NCBI GenBank assembly: GCA_025331435.1
Contig: JAIWNI010000008.1
Span: forward strand, 62,001-126,000
Origin: Choanephora cucurbitarum
Taxonomy: Eukaryota; Mucoromycota; Mucoromycetes; Mucorales; Choanephoraceae
Direction of reading: 5' to 3'
Length of the DNA: 64,000 nucleotides
In this document: in pieces, positions 1-21,705 of the stretch
How positions within the stretch are numbered: position 1 is the first letter of the stretch
Layout: each line of letters opens with the position of its first letter
Translations under genes and position numbers: made by a program
The notes under the pieces: model-generated
Databases searched by the model: none
What the model saw: the letters and a program-made list of their open reading frames with translations, nothing else
Told to the model about the DNA's origin: nothing

Positions 1-310
1 CTGCTATGATGGGTCATTTAGAAGTACTGAAAGCATTGAATCAATGGAATATCATCTCTGACTGGAACACTGTCGATAACTGGGACCATTGGACGCCTTT
101 GATGCATGCAGCTAGACAGGGCCATCAGCAAGTTGTGGACTATCTCATCAATACAATTCATGTTGATCCTACTATCAAAGACAAACAACAGAGAACAGCT
201 AAAGATATAGGTAAGTAACCCAGAAAAAGCATTTTTTCTGTATATTGTCTAATATCTGTTTTCTAGCTTCTTTATGGCAACACACTGCTATTGCGGAGCT
301 TCTCTCTTGA
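1..310 (+). CDS. Ankyrin-repeat protein, C-terminal part (5' end outside window)
   Basis: This is the last part of an ankyrin-repeat protein; the gene starts before base 1, so the Met at position 6 need not be the start. Two repeat-like units are visible: one ending in GHLEVLKALNQW, and one reading TPLMHAARQGHQQVVDYLI, which matches the ankyrin helix-turn-helix consensus (TPLH-A-GH--VV--L). A 56-nt intron at 211-266 (GTAAGT...TTCTAG) separates the first exon from a 44-nt last exon that ends in a TGA at 308-310; splicing extends the third repeat with an IAELL helix. Ankyrin repeats are generic protein-binding scaffolds, so no specific function can be given. Most of the protein is missing from the window. 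Confidence 0.8.
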
Positions 311-719
311 TAATATTAACAATAAATACACAATTAACTCCTGCTTTTGTTGTTGTTGCTGCTGCCAGGTTGATCGTTTTATAAAGTAGCTTTCAAGCAT
401 TGTGGTTGGCAATGTCTTCAAAGCACTTTTGATAAATATATGCAGCACTTCTCATTCTTGATACAATTTACGAGTACTCAACAAAAGATGAATGGCCATA
501 AATACATATGTGTAAGTGTATATTCAATCTCCTCTCTGCATCCATTTTCTCATCTATGCGCATCTTGCATTTGGAGATATTGTCTTAATTTGTACTCCTC
601 ACTTGATTGTGTTTAGTATAATATTTGATAAATGCATGTAAGGTAAGTTGTTTATTGTTTAAAGACAAAAAGGGTATAACTCTATAATAAAGGAAAAAAA
701 AAAGACAACAGATTTGTTT
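311..719. other. Intergenic, convergent 3' ends
   Basis: This is the gap between the stop of the ankyrin gene (+) and the stop of GNA1 (-), so it should hold two 3' UTRs. It is AT-rich, with a short CTG/TTG-rich patch near 340-365. No ORF or RNA gene was recognised. Confidence 0.6.
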
Positions 720-1343
720 CTATAGGCTAGGCTTTCCAGTTGGCTGAGGGATATACCAAGCCATTTGACTTTCCTTGGGAACAAAACCACACTTTTCATA
801 GAAGGGAATATTTTTAACAGCACAGTCTAGAATCACCTTGTAACATCCATTCACTTGGCCAATATGTTTCAATGCTTGAATAATGCGGAGGCCTAATTTT
901 TTGCCTTGGTGTGAAGCATCAACAGCAATGTCTTCAATATGACCAACTCGTCCGTTCTTGTGAACAAACTTGTGTTCAATCAAAATAGTACCAGTAGCAG
1001 CAATGCGGTTGTTCTTTTCATCAGTAATTGTCACAGTGAAATCTGTTTATGTATGAGTAAATGATGAACAGACAGATCGAATGAACTGGGCATGGATTTA
1101 CTTACAAGTATCGTTGTGCTTTCGCATGAAATTGAATTGAGTGTCCCAACTTTCGCGTGTGTGATTTCCAACTTCTGTCAATACTGATAAGATATCAAGA
1201 TAGCCCCTCTCAAAATCATTGGATCTTAATGGGTTAAGCTTGTAGCCATCAGGCAAACTGGATTGGACTTCTTTAGAAAGAAATCTGTCTTCAAACAAGT
1301 AATCTTCGGTCAAACAAATGGTGTGAATTGCAGTAGTGTTCAT
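720..1343 (-). CDS. GNA1: Glucosamine 6-phosphate N-acetyltransferase (GNA1 type)
   Basis: A GNAT-family enzyme that transfers acetyl from acetyl-CoA to glucosamine-6-phosphate, a step in making UDP-GlcNAc, the precursor of chitin, N-glycans and GPI anchors. The two exons are 1106-1343 and 720-1042 (intron 1043-1105, GTAAGT...AACAG), giving 186 aa. The second exon carries the GNAT core: the strand IAATGTILIE, the segment HIEDIAVD, and the acetyl-CoA pyrophosphate loop QGKKLG (motif Q/R-x-x-G-x-G/A). The end YEKCGF is the usual Gna1 C-terminal strand. The family is about 150-190 aa, so the length fits. The ATG at 1343 was chosen because the longer open frame upstream has no ATG and is non-conserved in character. 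The neighbouring RhoGEF gene lies on the same strand, 265 bp upstream. Confidence 0.9.
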
Positions 1344-1608
1344 TGTATTGTGGTGATAAACAAGAGAGAGAGAGAGAAATGAATCAATAGTGAGAAATTT
1401 AAAATTAAATAGCACTTTGTATTTATAGGCATGAAAAATAGGAGGTTCCGCGGGAATAGAAATCTCGAGATTTTCCTCGGAAAGCAACTTATTTTTAGTA
1501 AATTATTAATAGATTCTACAGCAACCAGAAAAAGTATAATGAAGCTCCGCGGGTATATCTGTAAACGTGTAGACTAATAAATTGCTAACGTGTGCACTTG
1601 CTCTATTT

Positions 1609-4600
1609 TTATTGTACAAATTTACGTACAGTTGTGTTTTTTTGCAGTTTCAAGTAAAACACATTCTGGAGCTCGGGTCTCTTGAGGTGTGTTTGGCAAC
1701 CGTAAATACACATGTCCTGCGTTGTGCTTGATGCATAATGAGTTAGGCGTATTTGCTCGCCTGGAATAATCTGTACAAGATCGCCCTGATGAGAATATGT
1801 TAGAACTTTTATCATGCAAACTTGATTCTACGTACTGTATCAACATAGCGTATTTCAATAAATTGCGGGTCAAATGCAATGACATAAGGATGCTGATACA
1901 CGATATATTCAGGAGTGCCCTCCCATTCGCAAAGTAACGGCAACCTAAATTAATATTTATTGCTAAGTATGTACTAGATACAAACAGAGGCGAGTAAATA
2001 ACGTACCTTTGCGGTCCTCTGTAAATCAACGATCCATTACGATTATTAACATAGAACGCAAACTTGCTATAACACAAGAGAAACTTATCATGTACTCGAT
2101 ACATAGCAATAGGCTTGACAGCTTCTATTTGTCGATGAACAAAATTAAACTGAGGGTCCATTTTGTCGGGTATATCTCTTCCTCCTACACTAAGATTTTC
2201 AGGATCGATGATCTCAAATCCCCTAGCACATACAACCAGCAGTTTTGACTTTAGGAATTGGATATTGCTCGATTCAGCACCCACATAAAACTCCTAATCA
2301 ACAAGTTTAGTTGATAGCCTTGTATTGCAAATGTACACATAAGAAAGTAACTCACCTTGTATTTTTTGAACCAAGCATGACTAGATCTACTGCCCATCAT
2401 AAATCCAGTCTTTGGTACAATATACTTTTGATTTCTTGGGTCGCGCAGGTCGTACATAGGCTCAAGGGCTGTAAACACGCTTGATGTATTCTTTTTCTTT
2501 TTATAGATTAACAAATCTCTGTTGTTACAGACACCAACTTGGAAATAATGAACATGCTGTGCCAGTTCTTGTCCCAGACGTTCGAGTGGCTTTCCTGATG
2601 TGTTTACTGCGTCTAATAGATCCAAGGGATAAGCCTTTAGGGTTTTGTCTATGTTTGGATAAATATACAGTTTTCAGCATATCCTTTTTTCCTTTTCTTT
2701 TTTTTTCTCCCTCTTCTTTTTAAGCTTACCTGCCAATACAACCAAGATATGGTGTTTTTTAAGAATCAATATTTGCATCACATTTTCAATTGAAAGTACT
2801 TTCTTGACTACATTGTGCTTGATGTTTATTAAGTAAACACCAGTGCCAGTTCCAACTGCTAGTTTCTCTTCGTTGCTTATACTAGTAAAAGGCGCTGTAC
2901 ATGTCACCTTTGCGTGTTTCGATACATTGGCGGCTACATAGCTAAAGGTAGTATCATCTATAGATACAACTTCAAATGCATCCTCGCCTGTTCTCTTTTT
3001 GAGAGAGGCTTTTGCTTCTTCAATGGCCACTAACCATTTTTGCTTTTCATCTGATGTGCACATAAAAGTGTATGTTCCTCCACGTTGGCCTAGATGCTGG
3101 AATGTAAACGGTACTAGAGGAGACGCTTGATTGTATGATCTCAAACTGGAGGAAGTCGATGAATGAGTAAGCTTTGTAGGCAATTGATTGACGTAAAGCA
3201 TTTGTAGAGGTATAGGTCTTTTCCATACTCGACATTCTTCTGCAGAATTAGTTGTAGAAGGCTTTCTTGGTTTAGTGAGCAGCATCAAGTGATCAAAGAT
3301 AAATATGCGAATTTCTGACCTTTCAGAAACTTCAGTAATACCACTACTACGACGCTTGATGTCACCTTGATAATATAGTTTTCGTTGAGGGTCTGTCAAC
3401 CGAAGGTCTTGGTATTCACCCGGTTTAAATCGAATACTGTCATGAATTTCTAATATTTGAACTCGTTTCTTGAAAACATCAGCAAGTGCATCCGATTTAC
3501 TTGCTACTTTCTTGACCATGTCAAGACATCTGGTCAGGTAAGCATAGTCTGGGTGATCTAGGTCTGTGCTTTTCAAAATAGCATCTAGTAATAGAGGATA
3601 CCGTTGTAACCGTGTCACTGGATTCAGCAGAAAATGCCGAAATGCAAGTCGTCGCATACGTTTGCTTTTCTCAACTTGAGCAATGAACTTTTCAAAATTC
3701 GAATTACTTTTTGCTTCTTCTTTGATCAAATATTCAGAGAGTGATATATGTGGACAATAGCGAGTAAAGGGGTCTTCAAAATATGCATAATGTTTGATGA
3801 GAACGTCTCCAATCATAGGGATACATGCATTCTCATGTTGTTGTTGAACATTCACAAGATCATTAAACAAGGCTGTGCTTGCCTCCAATAATTGCTTGTA
3901 GTTGCCAAACACCTCTTGCACAAATTCTTCGCGCCTTCTCGACGATAGGATGATGCTGGATTTATCACGTATAGGTTTTATGATATGTTCTGACAAAATT
4001 TCGAGATCTCTCTTGTAGACTGCTTCAGAATAGATGATTTCGTTTATTGCTTCTTGTCTTGCGATTTCTTTTTTAGAAAGGGTTTCTAGCAACGACTTTG
4101 GCACTTTCTGTGCCCAAGCTATATGCTGCGTTGTTTTTGCCTCGGTGTTTTCAGAACTTGCAGGTTGATATCGTAAAGTGGGCGAGACGACAAACAATGA
4201 AGAATCTTGAGTGTTGTATTCAAATTCAAATAACTCAGGTTTGTTTGAGCATCGAGGCGCATAGCAGCCGCCTTTCCCTGGCGAGCAATTATAAGAGTAA
4301 CATTCCAAAAGGCCGGTGAAAAGCCCCGAAGGCACTGTTTCACTATCCTCATGCAGAGTATAATATTCGTCTGGTGAATTGTAAAATGCAGATTGAATGA
4401 TTGATTTTTGCGAATAATGTATTGGGTCAAACAATGACGGAGTTGCCTTCATAAGTGCATTAGCTATTGTGATGCAATACGTTTCAGGGAGACCATCAAG
4501 CAAATATTGGAGTATTTTCTATATACCACTGAGAGTCAATAATCTTTGTCAAATCAGCAACGATTAGCCACTTACGATAGCTTCCTGGCCTGTAAATGAC

Positions 4601-5443
4601 TCTGGATATTCATTAGCGCAAAACAATTCTCGTACATGTTCTAGACTTCGAATGCGTCTGACAAATGCACTTGATAACACAGACATGTAAGCATAATCAG
4701 GCGGTATAGAAATGATAGGCGGTGTGTGAGAAGGAGAGATGAGAGAAGAAGAAGAACTTCTAGCAGTCGTTGTGATCACTGTTAGTTTTGTATTTGACAA
4801 ATTAGCAAACTGACGCGATTCAGAAAAAGTTCCACTGCTGTGTTTGTGGTTTGCTTGTGCTATGGAAGAAGAGCGACTAACAGTGGATGCGTCGTCATCT
4901 TCATCATAAGCAAGTGTTTTTTCTTGTAGCCTTTGGCTGTCTTTCAGGTAAGTGTTCACATAATCTAAGTGGGTCTGTGTAGCAAAAAAGTCTGTGTTAC
5001 TTCTTTTTGGTTCCACAAGCATAGTAGAGGTCGATCGTGGTGATCTGAGCGTGGTTTTGAATGGTGGGGTGGGTGGTGTATTGCGATATGATTGATAAGA
5101 AGGTGATGAATATGCATGGTGTAATGGTCCATGATATCGAGTATACGGATGACTTGTGCCTTCACTTCGTTTATTCTATTTCATTTTGGCCATATCAATT
5201 GTCATACATTAATCGTTAACTCTTGACAACAAGTACACACAAATTAAAACTCACAAAATACTGATAAGAATGAACTGTATTAGACCTCAATGCTTGCGAA
5301 GGTGGTTTTTGCGGTGCTTGCAGTGAACTCGACCTTGCGGGTGTGGCAACGTTACAATGCTGATCAATTTCATCAACATAAGGGTCAACGTCATTCATAA
5401 GTGTATTTAAACAATCTTGCATGTTGTTAGAGAATTCAGGCAT
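1609..5443 (-). CDS. ROM2: Rho1 guanine nucleotide exchange factor, DEP-DH-PH-CNH (ROM1/ROM2 type)
   Basis: A GDP/GTP exchange factor for Rho1-type GTPases; in yeast this family activates the cell-wall integrity pathway and glucan synthase at the plasma membrane. The seven exons are 5255-5443, 4576-5175, 2730-4518, 2356-2648, 2007-2293, 1836-1944 and 1609-1785 (1147 aa); all introns are GT-AG, and each junction restores a conserved motif. Order of domains: Ser/Thr-rich N-terminus; DEP-like segment about 225-300 (split by intron 4519-4575); DH domain about 418-613, with LLNPVTRLQRYPLLL as the hallmark; PH about 630-785; CNH about 805-1140, ending in GDLVQIIPGE and IYGCQTH, as in Rom2. The frame opens further upstream only from a TTG, so the ATG at 5443 is preferred. 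Regulation is not evident. The assignment to Rom1/Rom2 rests on domain order. Confidence 0.93.
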
Positions 5444-6538
5444 CTTAAGCAAGCAATTCCATTAAAAAAACGTTACAATAGTGAGGGTGCTATCAATAAA
5501 GAAGCTGAAAGATAAAAGAGAAAGGGAGGAAAGGAAAGGATATGAAATGCATAAAGAATTATGGTCTTGTGACTGTTCAACGTAGACGCGCTTTTCCAGC
5601 CCTTAAAACGGCTGTGATAAGACTTTCCACCAATAAACCTTCATTTTATTTGATTCATACAGCGTTTTGGAACATCAGTTGAGATACTCTCACAAGCCTC
5701 TACGTTTACAAAAGGCTGAGTCAGAAAAAAGATACATACTACGCTAACGTTGGTAGACGCATTTTTATAAAGTCATTTGGTTGTGTAGCACATGCCCTTT
5801 TTTGATCTGCTCAAAATTAGATGAAGTTATTAGGCTATGGAAGTAATTTCAAACTGCATCAAGTTTGCGGAAGTAACATAACCTGGAGGGTTCAAGAAAG
5901 CAATATCAAGTAAATACATGCACACATGTATTTACAGGTAGGGTGACAAGCAACTACAATTCAACCAGTCTTATTTATAAACAACAATAGCCAATTTGTT
6001 CATGATTCAATAAATAGATGTTTGACCTTCAAGGCTTGTACTTCCTCTTACAGGGAGTGAGACTAATTTATGCGTGGTTTAGTGTCATAACGATCGGTGG
6101 TTTTATAGGCAAAAAAAAGTTTTCAAAAAAGAGAAGAGCAAATGTGTCTCAAGACAGCTTTAGCTATCCATCTTTTCAACAAGTAATTATGCAACGCGGC
6201 TTTTGCACAAACTTGACAACTACTACACTCTTAGCAGTATATACTGTTGTGCATCTATCATTGTCACTTAATTCGTTTCCTCCAAAATCTTTTATTAACG
6301 CAACAATCTTGTTTCATCCCTTTTATTTTTGAGTTTTCTTTCACAACTTCTTGATCAAGAGCTCAGTAACTTAAATACACTACTTTAGAAATGGTGTTGA
6401 CATTGATCAAATATCAACTGAGTTCTAAAATAATTTTGGATTGAATGCACCCTCTGATACAGTTAAAGCGCCTTAGTTTAATACGTTTTTGTGCGTGTAT
6501 TTTCCTTTCACTCAGATTTGGGTAGTCAGCTAGAGACG
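5444..6538. other. Divergent intergenic region between the RhoGEF and the gag-derived gene
   Basis: This 1.1-kb gap must hold the promoters of the RhoGEF gene (-) and the gag-derived gene (+). It is AT-rich. One 104-codon frame (6018-6332) is open, but its composition looks like chance coding of T-rich DNA. No clear TATA element or RNA gene was seen. Confidence 0.5.
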
Positions 6539-7948
6539 ATGCATAAAGAAAAGACAAAAAAGCCAATTAAAAAGACCAAAAAGAAGTCGAACGTAGAGAA
6601 GCAAGCAAACGCAGAATCTCCCAAGACCAATCGGTCAGTAACATCCCCACCGTTACAAACTAAGGATTCAGAATGGTCGCCAATGCAGCAGAAGCAAATA
6701 GAGCTGACCCAACAACTTGATGCTTATGTTGGTGGATTTCAACAGAAGCTTTTACGTCTGAATTTTGAACCTTCCAAAAGGGAGCTTGTAGTTTTGTTTA
6801 TTATGAATTTGCATCCACGTTGGCGTCGCATGGTAGAACCTGTTGAGTTATCGTTTAACACTTGGGTTGAAGCTGCTGCCTATGCCAGATTGCACTGCGC
6901 GCGCGTTTCAGCTATGTTGGGATGTGAAAAACATGAGTCTTCTCCTATATTTAAGACAGCCGGCACCAGGGCCTTGAGAGATTCTGGCTATTTTGCACCT
7001 GATTCAAGTCCTTTTAAGAAATCAAAAGATACAGCTTCTATTCGTCACCTGCTGAGACCTGAAGAGGAGCCTGTTACTACAAAGAAAGAAAAGGAAGTAA
7101 CAGAAACAGCCTTTATTGGAACAGTTTTTGTAGATGAGCCTTATCTAGGCTTATCACATATAGATCAGCATGCAGACGTTCTGAAAAAAGAGCTTCCTGT
7201 TGTAACCGAAAACGAAGGCAAAAAGCAAGAAAAGGCTAGTGGTCCAACCAGTGGGATAAAAAAAGAAACAGAAATTTCTTCAGCAAGCTCAGCAGCAGCA
7301 GTTTCTACTAATACCAATACTATAACCACTAAAGCAACAATTCCGTCTTCAACATCTTCGACTTCCACATCGAAGCCAGTATCTATCACATCTGCAACGG
7401 CAGTATCATCATTGGCATCTGCACTCGCTTCAGAAGAAGCTACTAAAGCCAAAGAAAAGAGAAACATGTCAATACCACACATTACCGCTGTCAAGTCAAG
7501 TGATAGCTTGTCCAAAAGCCAAAGTGTTTGTTATCGCGTACCTTCTGAACATAATGGAATCAACCTTTCCTTTTTGGAACTTACAGTCAATGGTAAGAAA
7601 GTAAGAGGTCTGCTAGCTAAGATGCGTTGGGGTAGTTCTGCAATGTCATTGGATTGTGTTCGTCGCTTGGGACTATCAATGAAAGAAACAAACAATTTCT
7701 GCATTTATACTGATTTCGGATACGAAGACTCAATTGGGATAATGACACTGCCAATTATACATCCCGCTGATAATTCTATTCGATCCGAAATGGAAATTCA
7801 GGTACTACCACAGATTTACGGTGGAAAAGTCGATTTAGTTTTAGGTGCAGACTTCTTTTATTTCTACAATCCCAGCCTGAACATTACCACAAGAGCAATT
7901 CGATTTCTCGAAAAAGAGACACCTTATATTGTTAGTAAAATAGAATAA
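6539..7948 (+). CDS. Gag/retropepsin-derived protein, probably domesticated, protease-like domain lacking D-T/S-G
   Basis: An intronless ORF of 469 aa from the first in-frame ATG (6539). Residues about 1-30 are very Lys-rich. Residues about 48-126 look like the C-terminal half of a Ty3/gypsy capsid (a helix ending in FIMNLHPRWRRMV, then LSFNTWVEAAAYARL, like the retrotransposon_gag pattern). Residues about 240-310 are a Ser/Thr/Ala-rich linker. Residues about 340-460 have the fold pattern of a retropepsin: ELTVNGKKVRGLL at the first strand and DLVLGADFF where active proteases have I-L-G-x-D-x-L. The catalytic D-T/S-G-A is absent; the aligned place reads AKMRWGSS. There is no reverse transcriptase, integrase or LTR nearby, and the frame is intact, which suggests a host gene derived from an element. 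The function is unknown. A degraded element that happens to stay open is the alternative. Confidence 0.6.
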   Translation: MHKEKTKKPIKKTKKKSNVEKQANAESPKTNRSVTSPPLQTKDSEWSPMQQKQIELTQQLDAYVGGFQQKLLRLNFEPSKRELVVLFIMNLHPRWRRMVEPVELSFNTWVEAAAYARLHCARVSAMLGCEKHESSPIFKTAGTRALRDSGYFAPDSSPFKKSKDTASIRHLLRPEEEPVTTKKEKEVTETAFIGTVFVDEPYLGLSHIDQHADVLKKELPVVTENEGKKQEKASGPTSGIKKETEISSASSAAAVSTNTNTITTKATIPSSTSSTSTSKPVSITSATAVSSLASALASEEATKAKEKRNMSIPHITAVKSSDSLSKSQSVCYRVPSEHNGINLSFLELTVNGKKVRGLLAKMRWGSSAMSLDCVRRLGLSMKETNNFCIYTDFGYEDSIGIMTLPIIHPADNSIRSEMEIQVLPQIYGGKVDLVLGADFFYFYNPSLNITTRAIRFLEKETPYIVSKIE

Positions 7949-7974
7949 ATCTCAGCAAGTGTATGCGTGTAGCG

Positions 7975-8035
7975 TGCGTAGACATATATATCTGTATATA
8001 TATCTGTGTGTGTATGTGTGTGTACGGTGTGTGCG
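7975..8035. repeat. TG/TA-rich simple repeat
   Basis: An imperfect run of TA and TG dinucleotides lies between the gag-derived gene and the BEACH gene, just before the T-rich leader of the latter. It probably forms part of a 3' UTR or promoter; no further structure is visible. Confidence 0.6.
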
Positions 8036-8122
8036 TTTATATAGCTTATTATTTATACCTTTTTTAGCTTCTGTCTTTTTTTTTCTTTTCTTTTCTTTTT
8101 TAATTTATTTAAACACAACGAT

Positions 8123-19091
<10,969 letters not shown>

Positions 19092-19115
19092 TTTTTGTAA
19101 AATCACTGTATATTA

Positions 19116-19121
19116 AATAAA
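19116..19121 (+). terminator. Poly(A) signal AATAAA of the BEACH gene
   Basis: A canonical AATAAA lies 25 nt after the TAG stop of the BEACH-FYVE gene, in the 188-bp gap between its end and the convergent GPD1 gene. Confidence 0.45.
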
Positions 19122-19279
19122 AAGTTGCATATTTCTTTATTCTTTTTAGTTTTAATAAATATTGTTCTAAATAAAAAACCAGTCTATGATAACTTGTATT
19201 GTTGACTATTTACAAAAAGGTATCTCAAAGCTATTTGTTTCCAGACTTTGATTCAGGAAACAATACGGAAAAAGAGAGC

Positions 19280-20314
19280 TTAAATGTCGATGGTGATGAG
19301 TTCGGGGTCAGCGCCTTCATACACAACACGGTAGACAGTAGTGAAGAGAGGGAATTCCTTTTCCATGTCTCTAGCCTTTAAGAATTGGTTGACTTCTTGA
19401 GCAGTTAAGGTACCTTGGAGCTTTTGACCGTTCAACAATTCTGCTTCTAATTGTTCAATAGGCTTACGAGTTTGAACGAAAGCTTCAGCCACCTTACGGT
19501 TACGACCACCATTACAGGTTGTAATCAAATCAGCAGCACCGCAAGATTCAAAGAAAGTTTCTGTCTGAACAGCATCGCCAAAGAAAGTCTGACCAAACTT
19601 ACGCATTTCCATCAAACCCAAACGAATGATAGCAGCCTTTGTGTTGCTTCCGTAACCGAGACCATCAGAGAAACCAGCTCCAACAGCAACAACGTTCTTC
19701 AGAGCACCACAGAGTTGAACACCAACGTGATCTTGGATGACATTGATACGGAAGTAGGGAGTGTCAAACAACTTCTTGAAGACAGCACCATCTTCCATGT
19801 TTTCACAACCAATAGTGGATTCACAGAACTTTTCCAAAGCAACTTCGTTAGCAATGTTGGCACCACTGAGAGCAGCACAAGGAATACCAAGGACACGAGA
19901 GATTTCTTCAGAGAAGAGACGGGTACCTTCAGCAGTGATTTCCAAACCCTTGATGAGAGAGATAGCACGGGCATTGGGAGCAATGTGACCCTTCATTTGT
20001 TCACAGATACCATGGATGAATTGGTGAGGAACAACAAAGACGAGAAGATTGGCACCTTCACAAGCCTTAACGATATCAGGAATAGCAACCACATTGTGAG
20101 GAAGTTCAACACCCTTCAAGTACTTGACATTTTCATGCTTTTCGTTGATAATTTCAGTCAAGTTCTTACCATCAACTTGTTCTTCATAAACCCATTGACG
20201 AACAGTAGTTTCGAAAAGATCAGTGTGACGAGCAGTGTTGGTACCCACAATCTTGGCAATAGCAGAACCCCAGTTACCGGAACCAATAATAGCGACTTTT
20301 TCGAGAGCAGGCAT
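19280..20314 (-). CDS. GPD1: NAD-dependent glycerol-3-phosphate dehydrogenase
   Basis: This enzyme reduces dihydroxyacetone phosphate to glycerol-3-phosphate with NADH, giving glycerol for osmotic balance and a lipid precursor. It is an intronless ORF of 344 aa. The N-terminal Rossmann motif GSGNWGSA is at residues 11-18; further family motifs are VFVVPHQF, SLIKGLE, SGANIANEVA and, in the C-terminal domain, LKNVVAVGAGFSDGLG followed by the Lys of NTKAAIIRLG. It begins directly with the Rossmann fold and lacks the N-terminal extension that carries the peroxisomal signal in yeast Gpd1. Translation starts at the ATG at 20314; the three codons upstream begin with TTG. Codon choice looks strongly biased and there is a good TATA box 90 bp upstream, both suggesting high expression. 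The gene converges with the BEACH gene. Confidence 0.95.
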   Translation of the reverse strand: MPALEKVAIIGSGNWGSAIAKIVGTNTARHTDLFETTVRQWVYEEQVDGKNLTEIINEKHENVKYLKGVELPHNVVAIPDIVKACEGANLLVFVVPHQFIHGICEQMKGHIAPNARAISLIKGLEITAEGTRLFSEEISRVLGIPCAALSGANIANEVALEKFCESTIGCENMEDGAVFKKLFDTPYFRINVIQDHVGVQLCGALKNVVAVGAGFSDGLGYGSNTKAAIIRLGLMEMRKFGQTFFGDAVQTETFFESCGAADLITTCNGGRNRKVAEAFVQTRKPIEQLEAELLNGQKLQGTLTAQEVNQFLKARDMEKEFPLFTTVYRVVYEGADPELITIDI

Positions 20315-20400
20315 GTTGAACAAAGATATAAAGAAAGTTTTGAGTGTTATAAAAAAACGAAAACAAGAAGAAAATCAGGTAAAATAAAATTCAGGTCCAC

Positions 20401-20409
20401 CTATTTATA
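20401..20409 (-). promoter_or_regulatory. TATA box of GPD1
   Basis: On the minus strand the sequence reads TATAAATAG, 87-95 bp upstream of the GPD1 start codon, followed by a purine-rich leader. The position suits a core promoter with a short 5' UTR. Confidence 0.6.
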
Positions 20410-20414
20410 TGTTT

Positions 20415-21705
20415 AATTCTTTTTTTTTTTATTATTTTATCAACACTACTCCGTCTGCGGGTCAAACCAATTGAAAAATTTTGATAGAAATTAAACAAAT
20501 AACTTGTAAGATCTGTTATTAATTTAGAACTTTTCTACTGTTTTTTTAAAGGGAAGAATAATCAGCACTTTACTTGTTTCAAAGGTACGCCTACATAAAA
20601 AAAATTTTTTTTTGTCTTAGAGCCGATGTGAGTTGAAGCCTATTCTAGTTGAACACTGTATATACTTTGACATGTTATACAATCTCTCTATGACGTTTAT
20701 CGGGATCGGGATGTAAAAAATCAAGGAGGGCAGTAAATAGGGACTATGGCTTTGACATCATTGATTGCTTATCTTGCTACATATCTAGAGCTATGATCGG
20801 GTTCTCAACTTGAACATAAGCCTACAGAGAAACGTGCAGAAAATCAAAGTTTGCTCAACTGTCATTAATCTCACCATTCTTACTATTTTTAGTATACTGA
20901 TATATTCTATCAGTTATTGTTTTCTATTTCGATTTAGCTAAATTAGCTACAAGTGATAGGCATAAAGGGGTAATTCTCGTTTCTTGCAGGTGCCCCGATT
21001 CTCTATTACTTCCAAGTAATTTAGATGCCGAACATGCGATTTCTAAAGAGATGTTTAGCTTAATGTAAATCAAAAGTCAGAGCAAAGATGTTCTTTCCTT
21101 TGGTGCTAATTTCACTATTTCAAATACAGATGGCCGTTCCTTGAAACAAGGTTTCAATCGCTAGATTCATTTGAGACTTGCCCTTACTTTACGACCAATT
21201 AGAAAATAGGCGCTACCTGTCAACAGGAATACCAGTCAATACAAATATAGTCTGTTATTCGAGCAACACTGACTAGCCTATTTATTGTTCTGATCTGATA
21301 TGGTAATCCCGTTGTTTCTTAAACGGGCAAGTTGATCAGACAAACAATAAACTTTTTCTTTTTTTAATTATAATTCCCAATCAAAATTGTATGGTTTAAT
21401 GGCCTGATATTCATACTTTATGTGGTGGCTATGCATGATAGTATAGTGAAATAAAATATAGTGGTGATTGTTGTTTTGCATTCAGGCACCATATTAAGTT
21501 AGCGGAGATAGGATTTAGTTGCATAGACGCATCTTATGTATGCATCTATCGCTTCTCTTATTGCTGTAATATATTATCGGAAGGAAATTAGGTACTACAC
21601 ATTGTTTATTAAGCTATCTAAAAGAATTAAAACAGAAAAAAAGGGGGAAAAGAGAGAAACTATCATTTGAAGGTGAAAGAGAGAGGATTATCTTATTGGA
21701 TCCAA
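20415..21705. other. Intergenic, promoter region of GPD1
   Basis: 1.3 kb of AT-rich DNA between the GPD1 promoter and the 3' end of the eIF4B-like gene. No ORF with coding character, tRNA or repeat was recognised on either strand. The part next to 20410 probably holds upstream elements of GPD1. Confidence 0.5.

Noticed and set aside
6018..6332. 104-codon frame on the + strand between the RhoGEF and gag-derived genes
   Set aside because: Composition follows T-rich DNA, no recognisable domain, no promoter signal, and it lies in a divergent promoter region.
19451..20416. 321-codon frame opposite GPD1
   Set aside because: A shadow of the strongly codon-biased GPD1 gene on the other strand.
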